In this document: positions 8,282-17,205 of the stretch, in pieces
How positions within the stretch are numbered: the first letter of the stretch is position 1
Layout of the letters: every line of letters starts with the position of its first letter
Assembly (NCBI RefSeq): GCF_050908235.1
Contig: NZ_CP194340.1
Origin: Pseudoramibacter alactolyticus
Lineage (GTDB): Bacteria > Bacillota > Clostridia > Eubacteriales > Eubacteriaceae
Length of the DNA: 64,000 nt
Reading direction: 5' to 3' (one strand)
Notes under the pieces: generated by a model
The model's input: the letters and a program-made list of their open reading frames with translations, nothing else
The model's database searches: none
Told to the model about the DNA's origin: nothing
Translations under genes and position numbers: made by a program

Positions 8282-9838
8282 ATGCATGCAGTTAACGTAG
8301 GATTTTTGTCTCTTTTACCGCCAATTCTTGCCATTGTCTTAGCACTTTGCACCAAAGAGGTGGTCTCATCTTTATTAATTGGCATTCTTTCCGGCTCGAT
8401 GATCTACGCCGCTTATACGGGCGGCGGCATTATCGAGATGGCAGGTGTGGCATTTGGCACCGTATCCAAAACCGTTGGTTCCCCTGACAAGTTCAATATC
8501 ATATTATTTTTGGCATTATTGGGCACATTGGTTTATGTCGTTACGAAAGCCGGAGGTTCCCGCGCATACGGAGAATGGGCTGCCGCTAAAATGAAAAGCC
8601 GAAGAGCCGTTCAGTTGGCTACCAGCGCTCTGGGTGTTTTAATTTTCATCGACGATTATTTTAATTGTCTGACCGTTGGAACGGTTATGAAACCTGTCAC
8701 GGACAAATTCAAGATTTCGAGAGCAAAGCTGGCCTATATTATCGATGCGACAGCCGCGCCCGTATGCATTATTGCACCGATTTCCAGCTGGGCGGCTGCT
8801 GTTGGATCAACGCTTGTCAAAGCCGGAAAATTCTCCAACGAATTAGGCGCGTTCGTTGCGACTATCCCCTATAACCTTTATGCCCTTTTAACCATTATTA
8901 TGGTTTTGACGCTTTCTGTTACCAATTTGGAATTCGGGCCGATGGAAAAAGTCGAATACGAAGCGCAAAAACATGGCAAACTGGGAGCCGTTGACCAGAT
9001 TGATCGGGATGAAAAAGCCGAAAAAAAAGGTACCGTGCTGGATCTCGTCATTCCGATCATCGCATTAATTATTTTTTCTGTCCTCTCGATGCTGTGGAAC
9101 GGTGGTCTTTGGTCGGGCAAGGGTGTCTCTATCTCAGAAGCATTTGGCCGATGTAATGCATCTGCCGCTTTAGTGCTCGGTGGATTTTGGGCATTGGTTT
9201 TAACCTTCCTGCTTTTTGTTCCGCGAAAGTTGATTTCTTTCCACGAATTTTTTAATGGTGTTGCCGAAGGGATCAAGAGTATGGTTCCTGCCTATATTAT
9301 CCTGACCCTGGCTTGGACCATCGGCGCTCTTTGCCAGGATTATTTAAATACCGGCGTTTTTGTCGGCCAGCTCATTCGGGCATCACACATGCCCCTACAG
9401 TTGATCCCGGCTATCGTTTTTGCCGTTGCTGCCGGGCTCTCTTTCTCCATTGGAACCGCTTGGGGAACCTTCGCCATCTTTATTCCCATCGTTGTTTTTA
9501 TATGTCAAGCCAGCGCCCCCGAATTGATGACCGTCACGCTCTCAGCAACACTGGCAGGCTCCGTTTTCGGTGACCATTGCTCCCCTATTTCAGATACGAC
9601 CATTTTGTCGTCGACAGGCGCGGGGTGCAACCATCTGCAACATGTATCAACCCAACTTCCTTACGCCACGGTTGTTGCTGGTTGCAGTTTCTTGGGCTAT
9701 CTGGTTGCTGGACTAACATATGGCAATGTCTTCGCCACTCTGGGTACTGGTCTTTGCGCGCTGATCGGCTTGCTCATCATCCTGCACAAGCGCAGTGATA
9801 AACGGCTGCATCAATTCATTGAATCCGGACAAAAATAA
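8282..9838 (+). CDS. NhaC-family Na+/H+ antiporter
   Basis: This is a polytopic membrane protein of 518 residues with about twelve hydrophobic segments. Family landmarks are LPPILAIVLALCTKEVVSS near the N-terminus, IDDYFNCLTVGTVMKP, and the C-terminal half FSIGTAWGTFAIFIPI followed by GDHCSPISDTTILSS. Such proteins exchange Na+ or another organic or inorganic cation for protons; the exact substrate cannot be read here. ATG 8282 follows GAGAGG. A longer in-frame start at 8240 lacks a site. It is monocistronic with a terminator 17 bases after the stop. Confidence 0.88.
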   Translation: MHAVNVGFLSLLPPILAIVLALCTKEVVSSLLIGILSGSMIYAAYTGGGIIEMAGVAFGTVSKTVGSPDKFNIILFLALLGTLVYVVTKAGGSRAYGEWAAAKMKSRRAVQLATSALGVLIFIDDYFNCLTVGTVMKPVTDKFKISRAKLAYIIDATAAPVCIIAPISSWAAAVGSTLVKAGKFSNELGAFVATIPYNLYALLTIIMVLTLSVTNLEFGPMEKVEYEAQKHGKLGAVDQIDRDEKAEKKGTVLDLVIPIIALIIFSVLSMLWNGGLWSGKGVSISEAFGRCNASAALVLGGFWALVLTFLLFVPRKLISFHEFFNGVAEGIKSMVPAYIILTLAWTIGALCQDYLNTGVFVGQLIRASHMPLQLIPAIVFAVAAGLSFSIGTAWGTFAIFIPIVVFICQASAPELMTVTLSATLAGSVFGDHCSPISDTTILSSTGAGCNHLQHVSTQLPYATVVAGCSFLGYLVAGLTYGNVFATLGTGLCALIGLLIILHKRSDKRLHQFIESGQK

Positions 9839-9854
9839 TTTAAGCATCCTCATT

Positions 9855-9884
9855 AAAAAGCATCGTAACTAACGGTGCTTTTTT
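9855..9884 (+). terminator. Intrinsic terminator after the antiporter gene
   Basis: A 12-base stem with one G-U pair (9855-9866 with 9872-9883) encloses a short loop and ends in a run of six T. Confidence 0.8.
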
Positions 9885-9892
9885 GAATTATA

Positions 9893-9922
9893 TTGACAAA
9901 TTCTAATTTGTTATTTTAGAAT
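9893..9922 (+). promoter_or_regulatory. Promoter of the glyoxalase gene
   Basis: TTGACA (9893-9898), an 18-base spacer and TAGAAT (9917-9922) lie 27 bases before the ATG. Confidence 0.7.
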
Positions 9923-9949
9923 GAAGTTATAAAAACAAAGGAGGATACC

Positions 9950-10342
9950 ATGGCACATTGTAAAATGACGCATGAAATGATTCGCGTATTTGATTTAGAA
10001 CGGTCGATAGCCTTTTATGCCGACGCATTAGATATGCATGAATCCAGACGGAAAGAACAACCTGCCGGAAAATTTACCTTGGTTTTTTTATCGGACGGAG
10101 AAAGCGATTTTGAATTGGAACTCACCTACAATTATGATCCGGAGGTGCCCTACACTCACGGAACAGGTTACGGGCATTTGGCCGTATGGGTGGATGATTT
10201 AGAGGCAACCTATAAAGAACATCAACAAAAAGGATATGCGGTCGGACCTCTGAAAGGACTTTCCGGTGACGGCCGAAAAAATTATTATTTCCTAACCGAT
10301 CCGGACGGTTACCAAATCGAAGTGATTCGCCGTCCCCAATAA
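9950..10342 (+). CDS. gloA: Glyoxalase I (lactoylglutathione lyase family)
   Basis: The fold is the two-module VOC type of glyoxalase I, which isomerises the hemithioacetal of methylglyoxal. All four expected metal ligands are present: His8 (MTHEMIRV), Glu57 (ELELTYN), His76 (YGHLAVW) and Glu124 (YQIEVIRR). The length is 130 residues, close to the E. coli enzyme. The ribosome binding site is AAAGGAGG. Many clostridia lack glutathione, so the thiol partner may differ. Its natural terminator downstream has been split by an insertion sequence. Confidence 0.88.
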   Translation: MAHCKMTHEMIRVFDLERSIAFYADALDMHESRRKEQPAGKFTLVFLSDGESDFELELTYNYDPEVPYTHGTGYGHLAVWVDDLEATYKEHQQKGYAVGPLKGLSGDGRKNYYFLTDPDGYQIEVIRRPQ

Positions 10343-10376
10343 ATAATCGCTTTACAAATTAAGATGCGACACGATT

Positions 10377-10394
10377 AAAAAAAGCTCTGCAAAA
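10377..10394. repeat. Left half of an 18-base palindrome interrupted by the IS
   Basis: This 18-base arm (seven A, GCTCTGC, four A) is the exact reverse complement of 11936-11953. Joined without the IS they form a 36-base palindrome with a T run, as expected for a bidirectional terminator between convergent gloA and the P-type ATPase gene. Confidence 0.85.
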
Positions 10395-10450
10395 TGTACC
10401 GACCCCCAAAAGTTAGACCAAAATCTAACGATTGGGAGGTCGGTATTTTT

Positions 10451-11029
10451 ATGGCAAAACATAGTTTTGAATTCAAGAAGAAAGTTGTTTTAGAATATTT
10501 GGATGGCAAAGGAGGAACACCATATCTTTCTAAAAAATATGGACTGGGTTCTGACTCACAGCTGCGCAAATGGATTAAAGCATACAATGCGTTCGGTGAT
10601 GAAGGATTAATGCGTTCTCGTAAACAAACAAAATACTCTTTTGAAAAGAAAATTTTTGTTGTAGAGTTATATCTATCAAGTGAGATTTCATATCAAGACT
10701 TGGCGATTCAAGAAGGTATAAGCAATCCAAGTATGATTGCTAACTGGGTGAACCGCTTTCGGGCTGCCGGTCCTGATGCTTTGAGACCTCGCAAGAAAGG
10801 TCGAAAGAAAACATTGGATAAACCTAAGATAGATATTAAAGCTCAGCAAGTTGAAGAAAGAATAGTTGATACAAGTGCAGAACATGTTAAAGAATTAGAG
10901 ACTGAACTGCTTAAGCTAAGAATAGAGAATGCCTTTTTAAAAGAACTGAGGAGGCTGCGTTTAGAGGACGAGGCAAAAATGAGAGAACGGCGCTCGTCAT
11001 CAAAAGCCTCCGAAGAGAGTTCAAATTAA
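10451..11029 (+). CDS. IS3-family transposase OrfA (helix-turn-helix)
   Basis: OrfA binds the inverted ends. The 192-residue protein has two HTH segments: KKVVLEYLDGKGGTPYLSKKYG with SQLRKWIKAY, and a second FVVELYLSSEISYQDLAIQEG with MIANWVNRFR. A leucine-zipper-like stretch (ELETELLKLRIENAFLKEL) follows. ATG 10451 is placed by GGGAGG upstream. A run of five A at 10975-10979 lies where the frame can slip by -1 into the OrfB frame, which is open from there to its stop. Confidence 0.9.
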   Translation: MAKHSFEFKKKVVLEYLDGKGGTPYLSKKYGLGSDSQLRKWIKAYNAFGDEGLMRSRKQTKYSFEKKIFVVELYLSSEISYQDLAIQEGISNPSMIANWVNRFRAAGPDALRPRKKGRKKTLDKPKIDIKAQQVEERIVDTSAEHVKELETELLKLRIENAFLKELRRLRLEDEAKMRERRSSSKASEESSN

Positions 11030-11052
11030 AAGACCTTCTCTCTTATACAGGT

Positions 11053-11871
11053 ATGCCTAAGGCAACATATATGTACTGGCAGAAAAGATTTGATAGAGAA
11101 GATCCTGACAAGAAAATCGAGGAGAAGATTCTTGAAATCAGAGAGACTCACAAGGATTATGGCTACCGCCGAGTGCTAGGCGAATTAAGAAATCAGGGCT
11201 GCTGTGTAAACAAAAAGAAAGGACAACGTATAATGCAAAAGTTAGGTTTACAGGTTACATCATTCACTCGCAAGAGCCGTAAATACAGCTCATACAAGGG
11301 AAAAGTCGGAACGGTTGCTCCTAATCGTATAAAGAGACGATTTAACACACATATCCCACACCAAAAGATTACAACAGATACTACGGAGTTTAAGTATTAT
11401 GAGATAGCTTCTAAGGGACATATGACAATGCACAAGCTTTATCTTGACCCATTCATGGATATGTGTAATGGCGAAATTATCAGCTTTGGAATAGCAAGGC
11501 AACCCTCAGCTAAAAATGTTATGGATGCATTGGAACAGGCTATTACAGTAACATCTGATTGCCAATATCGAAGAACATTCCACTCTGATCAAGGTTGGGC
11601 ATATCAGATGAAGGCATACTCGCATCGTCTCAATGAAGAAAGAATTTTCCAGAGCATGTCACGCAAAAGAAACTGTCATGACAACTCTGTTATGGAGAAC
11701 TTCTTTGGTCTGCTTAAGCAGGAAATCTATTATGGCGTTGTTTACTATCGTTATGAGGCATTAAAGTCAGAAATCGAACGATATATAAAATATTACAATG
11801 AACAACGAATTAAAGAAAAACTAGGATGGATGAGTCCTGTGCAATACAGACTTAGCCTCTTAGCTGCATAA
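11053..11871 (+). CDS. IS3-family transposase OrfB (DDE integrase core)
   Basis: OrfB carries the rve integrase core. The catalytic acidic residues are visible in TTDTTEFKY, FHSDQGWAY and NSVMENFFG, and the domain ends with YYNEQRIKEKLGWMSPVQYR. The stated start is the first ATG in frame. The frame is open upstream to the A run at 10975, so the main product is probably an OrfAB fusion made by -1 frameshifting, as in other IS150-group elements. Confidence 0.92.
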   Translation: MPKATYMYWQKRFDREDPDKKIEEKILEIRETHKDYGYRRVLGELRNQGCCVNKKKGQRIMQKLGLQVTSFTRKSRKYSSYKGKVGTVAPNRIKRRFNTHIPHQKITTDTTEFKYYEIASKGHMTMHKLYLDPFMDMCNGEIISFGIARQPSAKNVMDALEQAITVTSDCQYRRTFHSDQGWAYQMKAYSHRLNEERIFQSMSRKRNCHDNSVMENFFGLLKQEIYYGVVYYRYEALKSEIERYIKYYNEQRIKEKLGWMSPVQYRLSLLAA

Positions 11872-11873
11872 AA

Positions 11874-11907
11874 ATTGCGTAACAGATATCAAAATCTGTT
11901 ACGCAAT
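11874..11907. terminator. Hairpin at the end of the IS
   Basis: Perfect 14-base arms (11874-11887 with 11894-11907) around a six-base loop lie three bases after the OrfB stop. There is no long T run, so it may block readthrough or mark the element's end rather than act as a classic terminator. Confidence 0.5.
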
Positions 11908-11935
11908 AAAAGTCTAACTTTTGGGGGGCACATCA

Positions 11936-11953
11936 TTTTGCAGAGCTTTTTTT
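11936..11953. repeat. Right half of the interrupted palindrome
   Basis: This is the exact reverse complement of 10377-10394. It lies directly between the right end of the IS and the 3' end of the P-type ATPase gene. Confidence 0.85.
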
Positions 11954-11962
11954 ATTATATGT

Positions 11963-14074
11963 TTAAACGACACAGACTACATCCGTATCATCATTTTCCG
12001 GCGATAAATCCCGCATATTGTTCAGACACAGCCCAATGGTTGAAGCATTATGCAAAATGGCTCCCGTTTGGGGAACGATGATGCCGGCAATGCCCCCGGC
12101 CAAAATACTTCCATTTAAAACATTGCCGATCACATACGTATGATGCATGCGCTTCATCAGCTGATCCGATATCTTTTTCAAAACCACCAGCTGATCCAAA
12201 TCGGATCCAGAGATGGTTACATCCGCAATTTCCTGCGCGATATCCGCTCCCTCTTTAATCGCAACCCCGACATCCGCCGCTGATAGTGCCGGTGAATCGT
12301 TAATGCCGTCGCCGATCATGATTACTTTGCGCCCGGTGGCCCGTTGTTTTTCCACATAACGGGCCTTATCTTCCGGCAACACTTCAGAATAGTATTCTTC
12401 AATACCGGCCTGCGCGGCGATCACTTTTGCCGTTTTGTCGCTATCTCCTGTCATCATCACGATGTGATGGAATCCAACGGTTTTTAACGCTTGGATAATT
12501 TGCGGTGCTTCTGCTTTGATCGGGTCAGAGATGCCGAGTGCCGCAACCAATTCTCCGCCGATCGCCATATAAAGATGACTGTATTCTGGCGGCATGGCTG
12601 CCAGTGATGCTTGAATGCTGTCGCTCATCTTCACGCCTTCGTCTTCGAAAAGAAAATGATAAGAGCCGATCACCACTCGCTGATCGTCAATTTCCGCGGC
12701 AATACCATGTGCCACAATATATTCAGCCTTAGTGTGCATTTCTTTATGTTCAAGATTCTTTGCTGCGGCGGCTTTAACCACGGCATTGGCCAGAGAATGC
12801 GGGAAATGTTCCTCCAGACAGGCGGCAATGCGCAGCATCTCATCTGGATCGCGGTCGCCGAATGTCATGACCTTTCGAACTACTGGCGTGGCTTTGGTTA
12901 AAGTGCCGGTTTTATCGAAAATAATCGTGTCTGCTTTCGCAATGGATTCCAAAAACTTGCCGCCCTTAACCGTCATTTGATGGCGGCCGGCTTCCCGCAT
13001 AGCGGAAAGCACGGCAATAGGCATCGCCACCTCAACCGCGCAAGAGAAGTCCGCCATAAGCACCGATGCTGCTTTCATGACATCCCGGGTCAAGACGAAT
13101 GCCAGAAGCGCGGCCCCAAAGGTCCAGGGCACCAATTTATCTGCAACCGAAACGGCTTTCATCTGGGTCAAAGCCGCCATGTTTTCCGACTGCTCAATCA
13201 TTTTGACAATCTTGTCATAGCGCGTTTCCCCCGTGGCAGAGACCACCTGCACGGTCAATTCCCCCTCTTCCAAGACGGTGCCGGCATAAACCGTCACGCC
13301 GGGATATTTACTGACCGCTAAAGGTTCTCCCGTCAGCGCGGCTTGATTGACCAAAGCTTCCCCATCGGTCACCTTGCCGTCCAACGGAATCATGTTCCCC
13401 ATGGTGATTCGGAATCGATCGCCGTTTTGCATATGGTTAAGGGAAACCTGATGTTCCGAACCATCTGCTTCGACTTTCCAAACCTTTTCAACATTCAGCG
13501 ACAAAGACTGGGCCAAATCGTCCACAGACTTTTTATAAGTCCATTCTTCAAGAATTTCACCAATTTCCGTTAGGAAAACCACAGAGCTTGCCGTTTCAAA
13601 TTCGCCAGTCAAAAGCGCTGCCAAAACGGCTGCTGCATGGATGATCTCCGCCGAAAAATTTTTCTGCCATAAATCCTTTAATCCGCGAAAAACAAAAGGC
13701 GTCGCGTGGATAATGGTCACAGCTGTCCGAATCGGCACCGGCAGACACAACGTTCTAAAGGCTTTTGAAATAATTTTATTGATGATTTTTTCTTTAAAAT
13801 GTTCATTGGTTGCCCGAGATGACACTGTCGGCACATTCTCTTTCAGTGCCGGATCATCTAAATCCATCGCCGAAATGTAATCCAATAGTGCTGAACGCAC
13901 ACCGTTATAAATCACCGCTAATTGCGCCGTCCGCGTATAAACTTTCACATGCGTAACACCGGACATTTCAATCAAGGTGTAATAAAGCACGTCCGCTTCG
14001 CTTTCTGTCAAACGTTTTTTCGTTAAATCCAAATGAAAACGATTCGGGCTTTGATGAATCAGTCGAAATTTCAT
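11963..14074 (-). CDS. P1B-type heavy-metal-transporting ATPase with an SCA membrane motif
   Basis: This is a 703-residue metal pump. In order: an HMA-like N-terminal region, the actuator loop LTGEP (residue 247 on), the phosphorylation motif DKTGT with Asp387, an HP-locus variant HFPHS, TGDS and GDGINDSPAL. The membrane motif is SCA at 344-346 (ADFSCAVEVAMP) in place of CPC or SPC, so the metal cannot be assigned from the usual rules. Fewer N-terminal membrane segments are obvious than in Cu pumps. A small gene lies 18 bases upstream on the same strand. Its 3' terminator is split by the IS. Confidence 0.85.
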   Translation of the reverse strand: MKFRLIHQSPNRFHLDLTKKRLTESEADVLYYTLIEMSGVTHVKVYTRTAQLAVIYNGVRSALLDYISAMDLDDPALKENVPTVSSRATNEHFKEKIINKIISKAFRTLCLPVPIRTAVTIIHATPFVFRGLKDLWQKNFSAEIIHAAAVLAALLTGEFETASSVVFLTEIGEILEEWTYKKSVDDLAQSLSLNVEKVWKVEADGSEHQVSLNHMQNGDRFRITMGNMIPLDGKVTDGEALVNQAALTGEPLAVSKYPGVTVYAGTVLEEGELTVQVVSATGETRYDKIVKMIEQSENMAALTQMKAVSVADKLVPWTFGAALLAFVLTRDVMKAASVLMADFSCAVEVAMPIAVLSAMREAGRHQMTVKGGKFLESIAKADTIIFDKTGTLTKATPVVRKVMTFGDRDPDEMLRIAACLEEHFPHSLANAVVKAAAAKNLEHKEMHTKAEYIVAHGIAAEIDDQRVVIGSYHFLFEDEGVKMSDSIQASLAAMPPEYSHLYMAIGGELVAALGISDPIKAEAPQIIQALKTVGFHHIVMMTGDSDKTAKVIAAQAGIEEYYSEVLPEDKARYVEKQRATGRKVIMIGDGINDSPALSAADVGVAIKEGADIAQEIADVTISGSDLDQLVVLKKISDQLMKRMHHTYVIGNVLNGSILAGGIAGIIVPQTGAILHNASTIGLCLNNMRDLSPENDDTDVVCVV

Positions 14075-14092
14075 GGCGCTACGCCCTTCCCA

Positions 14093-14338
14093 TCATTCGC
14101 TTACTTCTGCAGTTTTCTGAGCAATTTTTTCTGCCGATTCTTCAGCTTCTTTATCTGCATAATATTTTTCTGTGATCATATCGGCATCCGCCGCGATATC
14201 GCCATAACCAGCCTGACACTTTTCAATACCGTCTTTGATGACATTGACTGCAATTTTCGTGCCGGCAACCACATAGGCACTTGCTTTTTTAGCGCTCTTG
14301 CTTTTGGCCCAATTGGGAAGGCTACTGAATGTTTTCAC
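14093..14338 (-). CDS. Small protein next to the metal ATPase (DUF6110-like), possibly 5'-damaged
   Basis: The 81-residue frame begins with GTG and has no good ribosome binding site. Its middle, AKSKSAKKASAYVVAGTKI, followed by an acidic helix, resembles the small DUF6110-type proteins often encoded next to such ATPases; this is from memory. Reading upstream in the same frame meets a TAG four codons before the GTG. Beyond it, codons encode KIKDKNTILLDSGR, which could be the lost N-terminus. It may be a decayed gene. Confidence 0.5.
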   Translation of the reverse strand: MKTFSSLPNWAKSKSAKKASAYVVAGTKIAVNVIKDGIEKCQAGYGDIAADADMITEKYYADKEAEESAEKIAQKTAEVSE

Positions 14339-14409
14339 ATTTCTGGACTACCGACCAGAATCCAAAAGGATTGTGTTTTTATCTTTGATTTTAACTTTGC
14401 TGTATTCGC

Positions 14410-15375
14410 TCAGATTTGATCTGTGCTGCCCGTTTTACCCGCATAACAATCGGTCTCGACCGGTGTCAGATTATTGAGTTCATAAGGCGTTCCCTGATAC
14501 ATAAAATGGAGCCAATTGGTATACAGGCAATTAGAAACGGATCGCCAGCGTAAAAGCGGTCCCCGCGAGGGATCATCGTTGGGATAATAATTCACCGGGA
14601 TATCCGGATCAAGTCCTGCCTTCATGTCGCGCTTATACTCTTTATCTAATTCCATCCGATCGTATTCAGTATGGCCTAAAACAAAAATCTGCCGAGAAGA
14701 ATAAGCCAGAATAATGGTCGATCCGACTTCTTCTCCGCTTGCGCAAACATAAAGTTCCGAATTTTGGGCAACAGCCGCTTCATCAATCCCCGTATAGCGC
14801 GAATGCGGGATATAAAAAACATCGTCCATGCCGCGCATCAACATTTTTTTATGATGCAAAACCCGATGCTCATAAATCCCCGAAATTTTTTTCTCCAGCG
14901 CAACCTTTTGAATCCCGTGATGATAATAAAGGCCGGCCTGAGCACCCCAACAAATATGAAACGTTGTGAAAACATGGGTTTTTGACCATGTCATAATGGC
15001 CGTAATCTCATCCCAGTACTCCACTTTTTCAAAGGACATTTTTTCAACTGGCGCGCCAGTAATAACGAGTCCATCAAAGCGCTCGTTCTTTAACTCAGAA
15101 AAAGTCTGATAAAATTTATTGAGATGAGAGGTCGCCGTATGTGTTGGTTCATAACTTTCTGTTTTCATAAAAGTGATCTGCGTTTGAATCGGAAAATTGG
15201 ACAGCACGCGCAGCAGATCCAGTTCCGTATCTTCTTTTAATGGCATCAGATTCAATATGCAAATTTGCAATGGCCGAATCTGCTGTGTGTGTGCACGCCG
15301 TTCATCCATCACAAAAATATTTTCGGATTCTAAAATTTTTTTTGCCGGCAAATCATTCTGAACTAAAATCGGCAT
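14410..15375 (-). CDS. metA: Homoserine O-acyltransferase MetA (probably acetyl-specific)
   Basis: MetA activates homoserine for methionine synthesis. The 321-residue protein has the glutamine-amidotransferase-like fold with nucleophile Cys142 (HICWGAQAG) and the HTEYDR motif. Residue 111 is Glu (TGAPVEKM), the residue reported to favour acetyl-CoA over succinyl-CoA in the Bacillus enzyme, so homoserine O-acetyltransferase activity is more likely. AGGAGG lies seven bases before the ATG. I see no SAM riboswitch in the 100 bases upstream. Confidence 0.92.
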   Translation of the reverse strand: MPILVQNDLPAKKILESENIFVMDERRAHTQQIRPLQICILNLMPLKEDTELDLLRVLSNFPIQTQITFMKTESYEPTHTATSHLNKFYQTFSELKNERFDGLVITGAPVEKMSFEKVEYWDEITAIMTWSKTHVFTTFHICWGAQAGLYYHHGIQKVALEKKISGIYEHRVLHHKKMLMRGMDDVFYIPHSRYTGIDEAAVAQNSELYVCASGEEVGSTIILAYSSRQIFVLGHTEYDRMELDKEYKRDMKAGLDPDIPVNYYPNDDPSRGPLLRWRSVSNCLYTNWLHFMYQGTPYELNNLTPVETDCYAGKTGSTDQI

Positions 15376-15460
15376 GACCTAACCTCCTGATAGTTTCGTA
15401 GTAGTTTTCTATCATACCATATTTCTTATTTTACATGATTTTAAAGTTTATTTGCACTAA

Positions 15461-15498
15461 ATTAAAAACAAGACTGCAGACATTCGTCTACAGCCTTG
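15461..15498 (-). terminator. Intrinsic terminator of groESL
   Basis: On the minus strand a 13-base stem (15498-15486 with 15481-15469, three G-U pairs, 4-base loop) is followed by TTTTTAAT. It lies 29 bases after the groEL stop. Confidence 0.85.
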
Positions 15499-15526
15499 AA
15501 TGATTTTTCAAATATATAATCAGCAA

Positions 15527-17155
15527 TTACATCATGCCGCCCATACCGGCACCTGCTGGCATGGCCGGAGCCGGATTTTCTTCAGGATGGTCTGCCACGG
15601 CCACTTCCGTTGTCAAGAGCATGGCTGTAATGGAAGCCGCATTTTGAATGGCTATTCTGGTGACTTTGGTCGGATCAATAATGCCCTTTTCGACCATGTC
15701 GACATATCTGTCGGTCAAGACATCATAGCCAATGCCCTTTTCCTTTTTCCGAAGTTCATTGACAATGACAGAACCTTCCACACCAGCATTTTCTGCAATC
15801 TGGCGAACCGGTTCTTCAATGGCTCTGCGGATGATGGCCGCACCAATTTTTTCATCGCCTTCTAACGTGGCAACCAATTTATCAACATCGTCAACGGTGT
15901 CGAGCAATGCGGTTCCGCCGCCGGGAACAATCCCTTCCTGAACGGCAGCCCTGGTTGCATTCAGCGCGTCTTCAATGCGATATTTCATTTCCTTCAGTTC
16001 AACTTCTGTGGCTGCACCAACCTGAATCACGGCAACACCACCAGCCAGTTTTGCCAAGCGTTCCTGAAGCTTTTCACGGTCATAGTCGGAGTCGGTGGCC
16101 GGAATCTGCGCTTTAATCTGCGCAACGCGTTCTTCCACAGCAACTTTGTCGCCCTGGCCGTCAACAATGATTGTATTTTCTTTATCGACTTTCACCTGAC
16201 GAGCGCGGCCTAATTGTTCAACGGTGGTATCTTTTAATTCAAGACCGACTTCTTCGGAAATGACCTGCCCGCCGGTTAAAATGGCGATATCCTGAAGCAT
16301 GGCCTTTCTTCTGTCGCCGAAGCCAGGCGCTTTAACGGCCACACAATTGAAGGTCCCGCGCAATTTGTTCAAAACCAATGTGGTTAAAGCTTCGCCTTCG
16401 ACATCTTCAGCAATAATGAGGAGCTTTCCGCCCTGCTGGACAATCTGTTCGAGCACCGGCAAAATTTCCTGGATATTGGAAATCTTTTTATCTGTAATTA
16501 AGATATACGGGTTATCCAATTCGGAAACCATTTTTTCGGTATCCGTTACCATATAACCCGATAAATACCCGCGATCAAACTGCATCCCTTCGGTAAAGTC
16601 AAGTTCGGTTCCCATCCCTTTACCTTCTTCAACCGTGATCACGCCATCATCGCCAACCTTGGCCATGGCTTCAGCAATCAGCTGACCGATTTTTTCATTT
16701 TGCGCGGAAATCGACGCAACCTGTTCTTTGGATTTTTCGGATTGAACCGGCTGAGACAATGCCTTCAAGCCATCGACAACCACATCGACCGCTTTTTCAA
16801 TCCCTTTCTTCAAAACTATCGGATTCGCACCAGCCACCACATTGCGATTGCCTTCCCGAACAATCGCCTGTGCCAAAAGGGTTGCCGTCGTTGTTCCGTC
16901 ACCAGCAACATCGTTGGTTTTGGTAGCAACTTCCTTCACCAGCTGTGCGCCCATATTTTCAAAAGCGTCTTCTAATTCGATTTCCTTTGCAATGGTCACA
17001 CCATCATTGGTGATTGTCGGGGCACCATATGTTTTTGAAAGCAATACATTTCTGCCCTTTGGTCCCAAAGTAATTTTAACTGCATCTGCCAGCTGATCGA
17101 CGCCACTGATTAAAGCTTCTCTTGCGTCTGCGCGGTATTTAACATCTTTTGCCAT
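15527..17155 (-). CDS. groEL: Chaperonin GroEL
   Basis: This is the 60-kDa chaperonin, a double-ring ATPase that folds proteins with GroES. The 542-residue protein has VKITLGPKGRNVLL, GDGTTTATLLAQ (ATP site) and the Gly-Met-rich tail ending GAGMGGMM. The ribosome binding site is GAGGAGG. It is second in the groES-groEL operon under a CIRCE operator. Confidence 0.98.
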   Translation of the reverse strand: MAKDVKYRADAREALISGVDQLADAVKITLGPKGRNVLLSKTYGAPTITNDGVTIAKEIELEDAFENMGAQLVKEVATKTNDVAGDGTTTATLLAQAIVREGNRNVVAGANPIVLKKGIEKAVDVVVDGLKALSQPVQSEKSKEQVASISAQNEKIGQLIAEAMAKVGDDGVITVEEGKGMGTELDFTEGMQFDRGYLSGYMVTDTEKMVSELDNPYILITDKKISNIQEILPVLEQIVQQGGKLLIIAEDVEGEALTTLVLNKLRGTFNCVAVKAPGFGDRRKAMLQDIAILTGGQVISEEVGLELKDTTVEQLGRARQVKVDKENTIIVDGQGDKVAVEERVAQIKAQIPATDSDYDREKLQERLAKLAGGVAVIQVGAATEVELKEMKYRIEDALNATRAAVQEGIVPGGGTALLDTVDDVDKLVATLEGDEKIGAAIIRRAIEEPVRQIAENAGVEGSVIVNELRKKEKGIGYDVLTDRYVDMVEKGIIDPTKVTRIAIQNAASITAMLLTTEVAVADHPEENPAPAMPAGAGMGGMM

Positions 17156-17205
17156 ACAAATAGCCTCCTCAATTTAAATTATAAATAGAACACGTTCTTT
17201 TTTCT

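Larger units (their letters stand above)
10395..11935 (+). mobile_element. IS3-family insertion sequence, IS150 group
   Basis: The element is 1541 bases, bounded by imperfect 24-base inverted ends that begin TG and end CA. Both ends share CCCCCAAAAGTTAGAC and differ over about six bases next to the tips. It carries two overlapping reading frames, a helix-turn-helix OrfA and a DDE OrfB, the IS3 arrangement. No direct target duplication is visible: the flanks are AAAA on the left and TTTT on the right, the two halves of a palindrome. Reading frames look intact, so it may be active. Confidence 0.92.

Noticed and set aside
14339..14400. TAG in the small ATPase partner as a pyrrolysine or recoded codon
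   Set aside because: No supporting element and no pyl genes in view; decay or a downstream start is simpler.
15376..15460. SAM riboswitch or T-box before metA
   Set aside because: The upstream stretch is short and shows neither the SAM-I core nor a T-box sequence.
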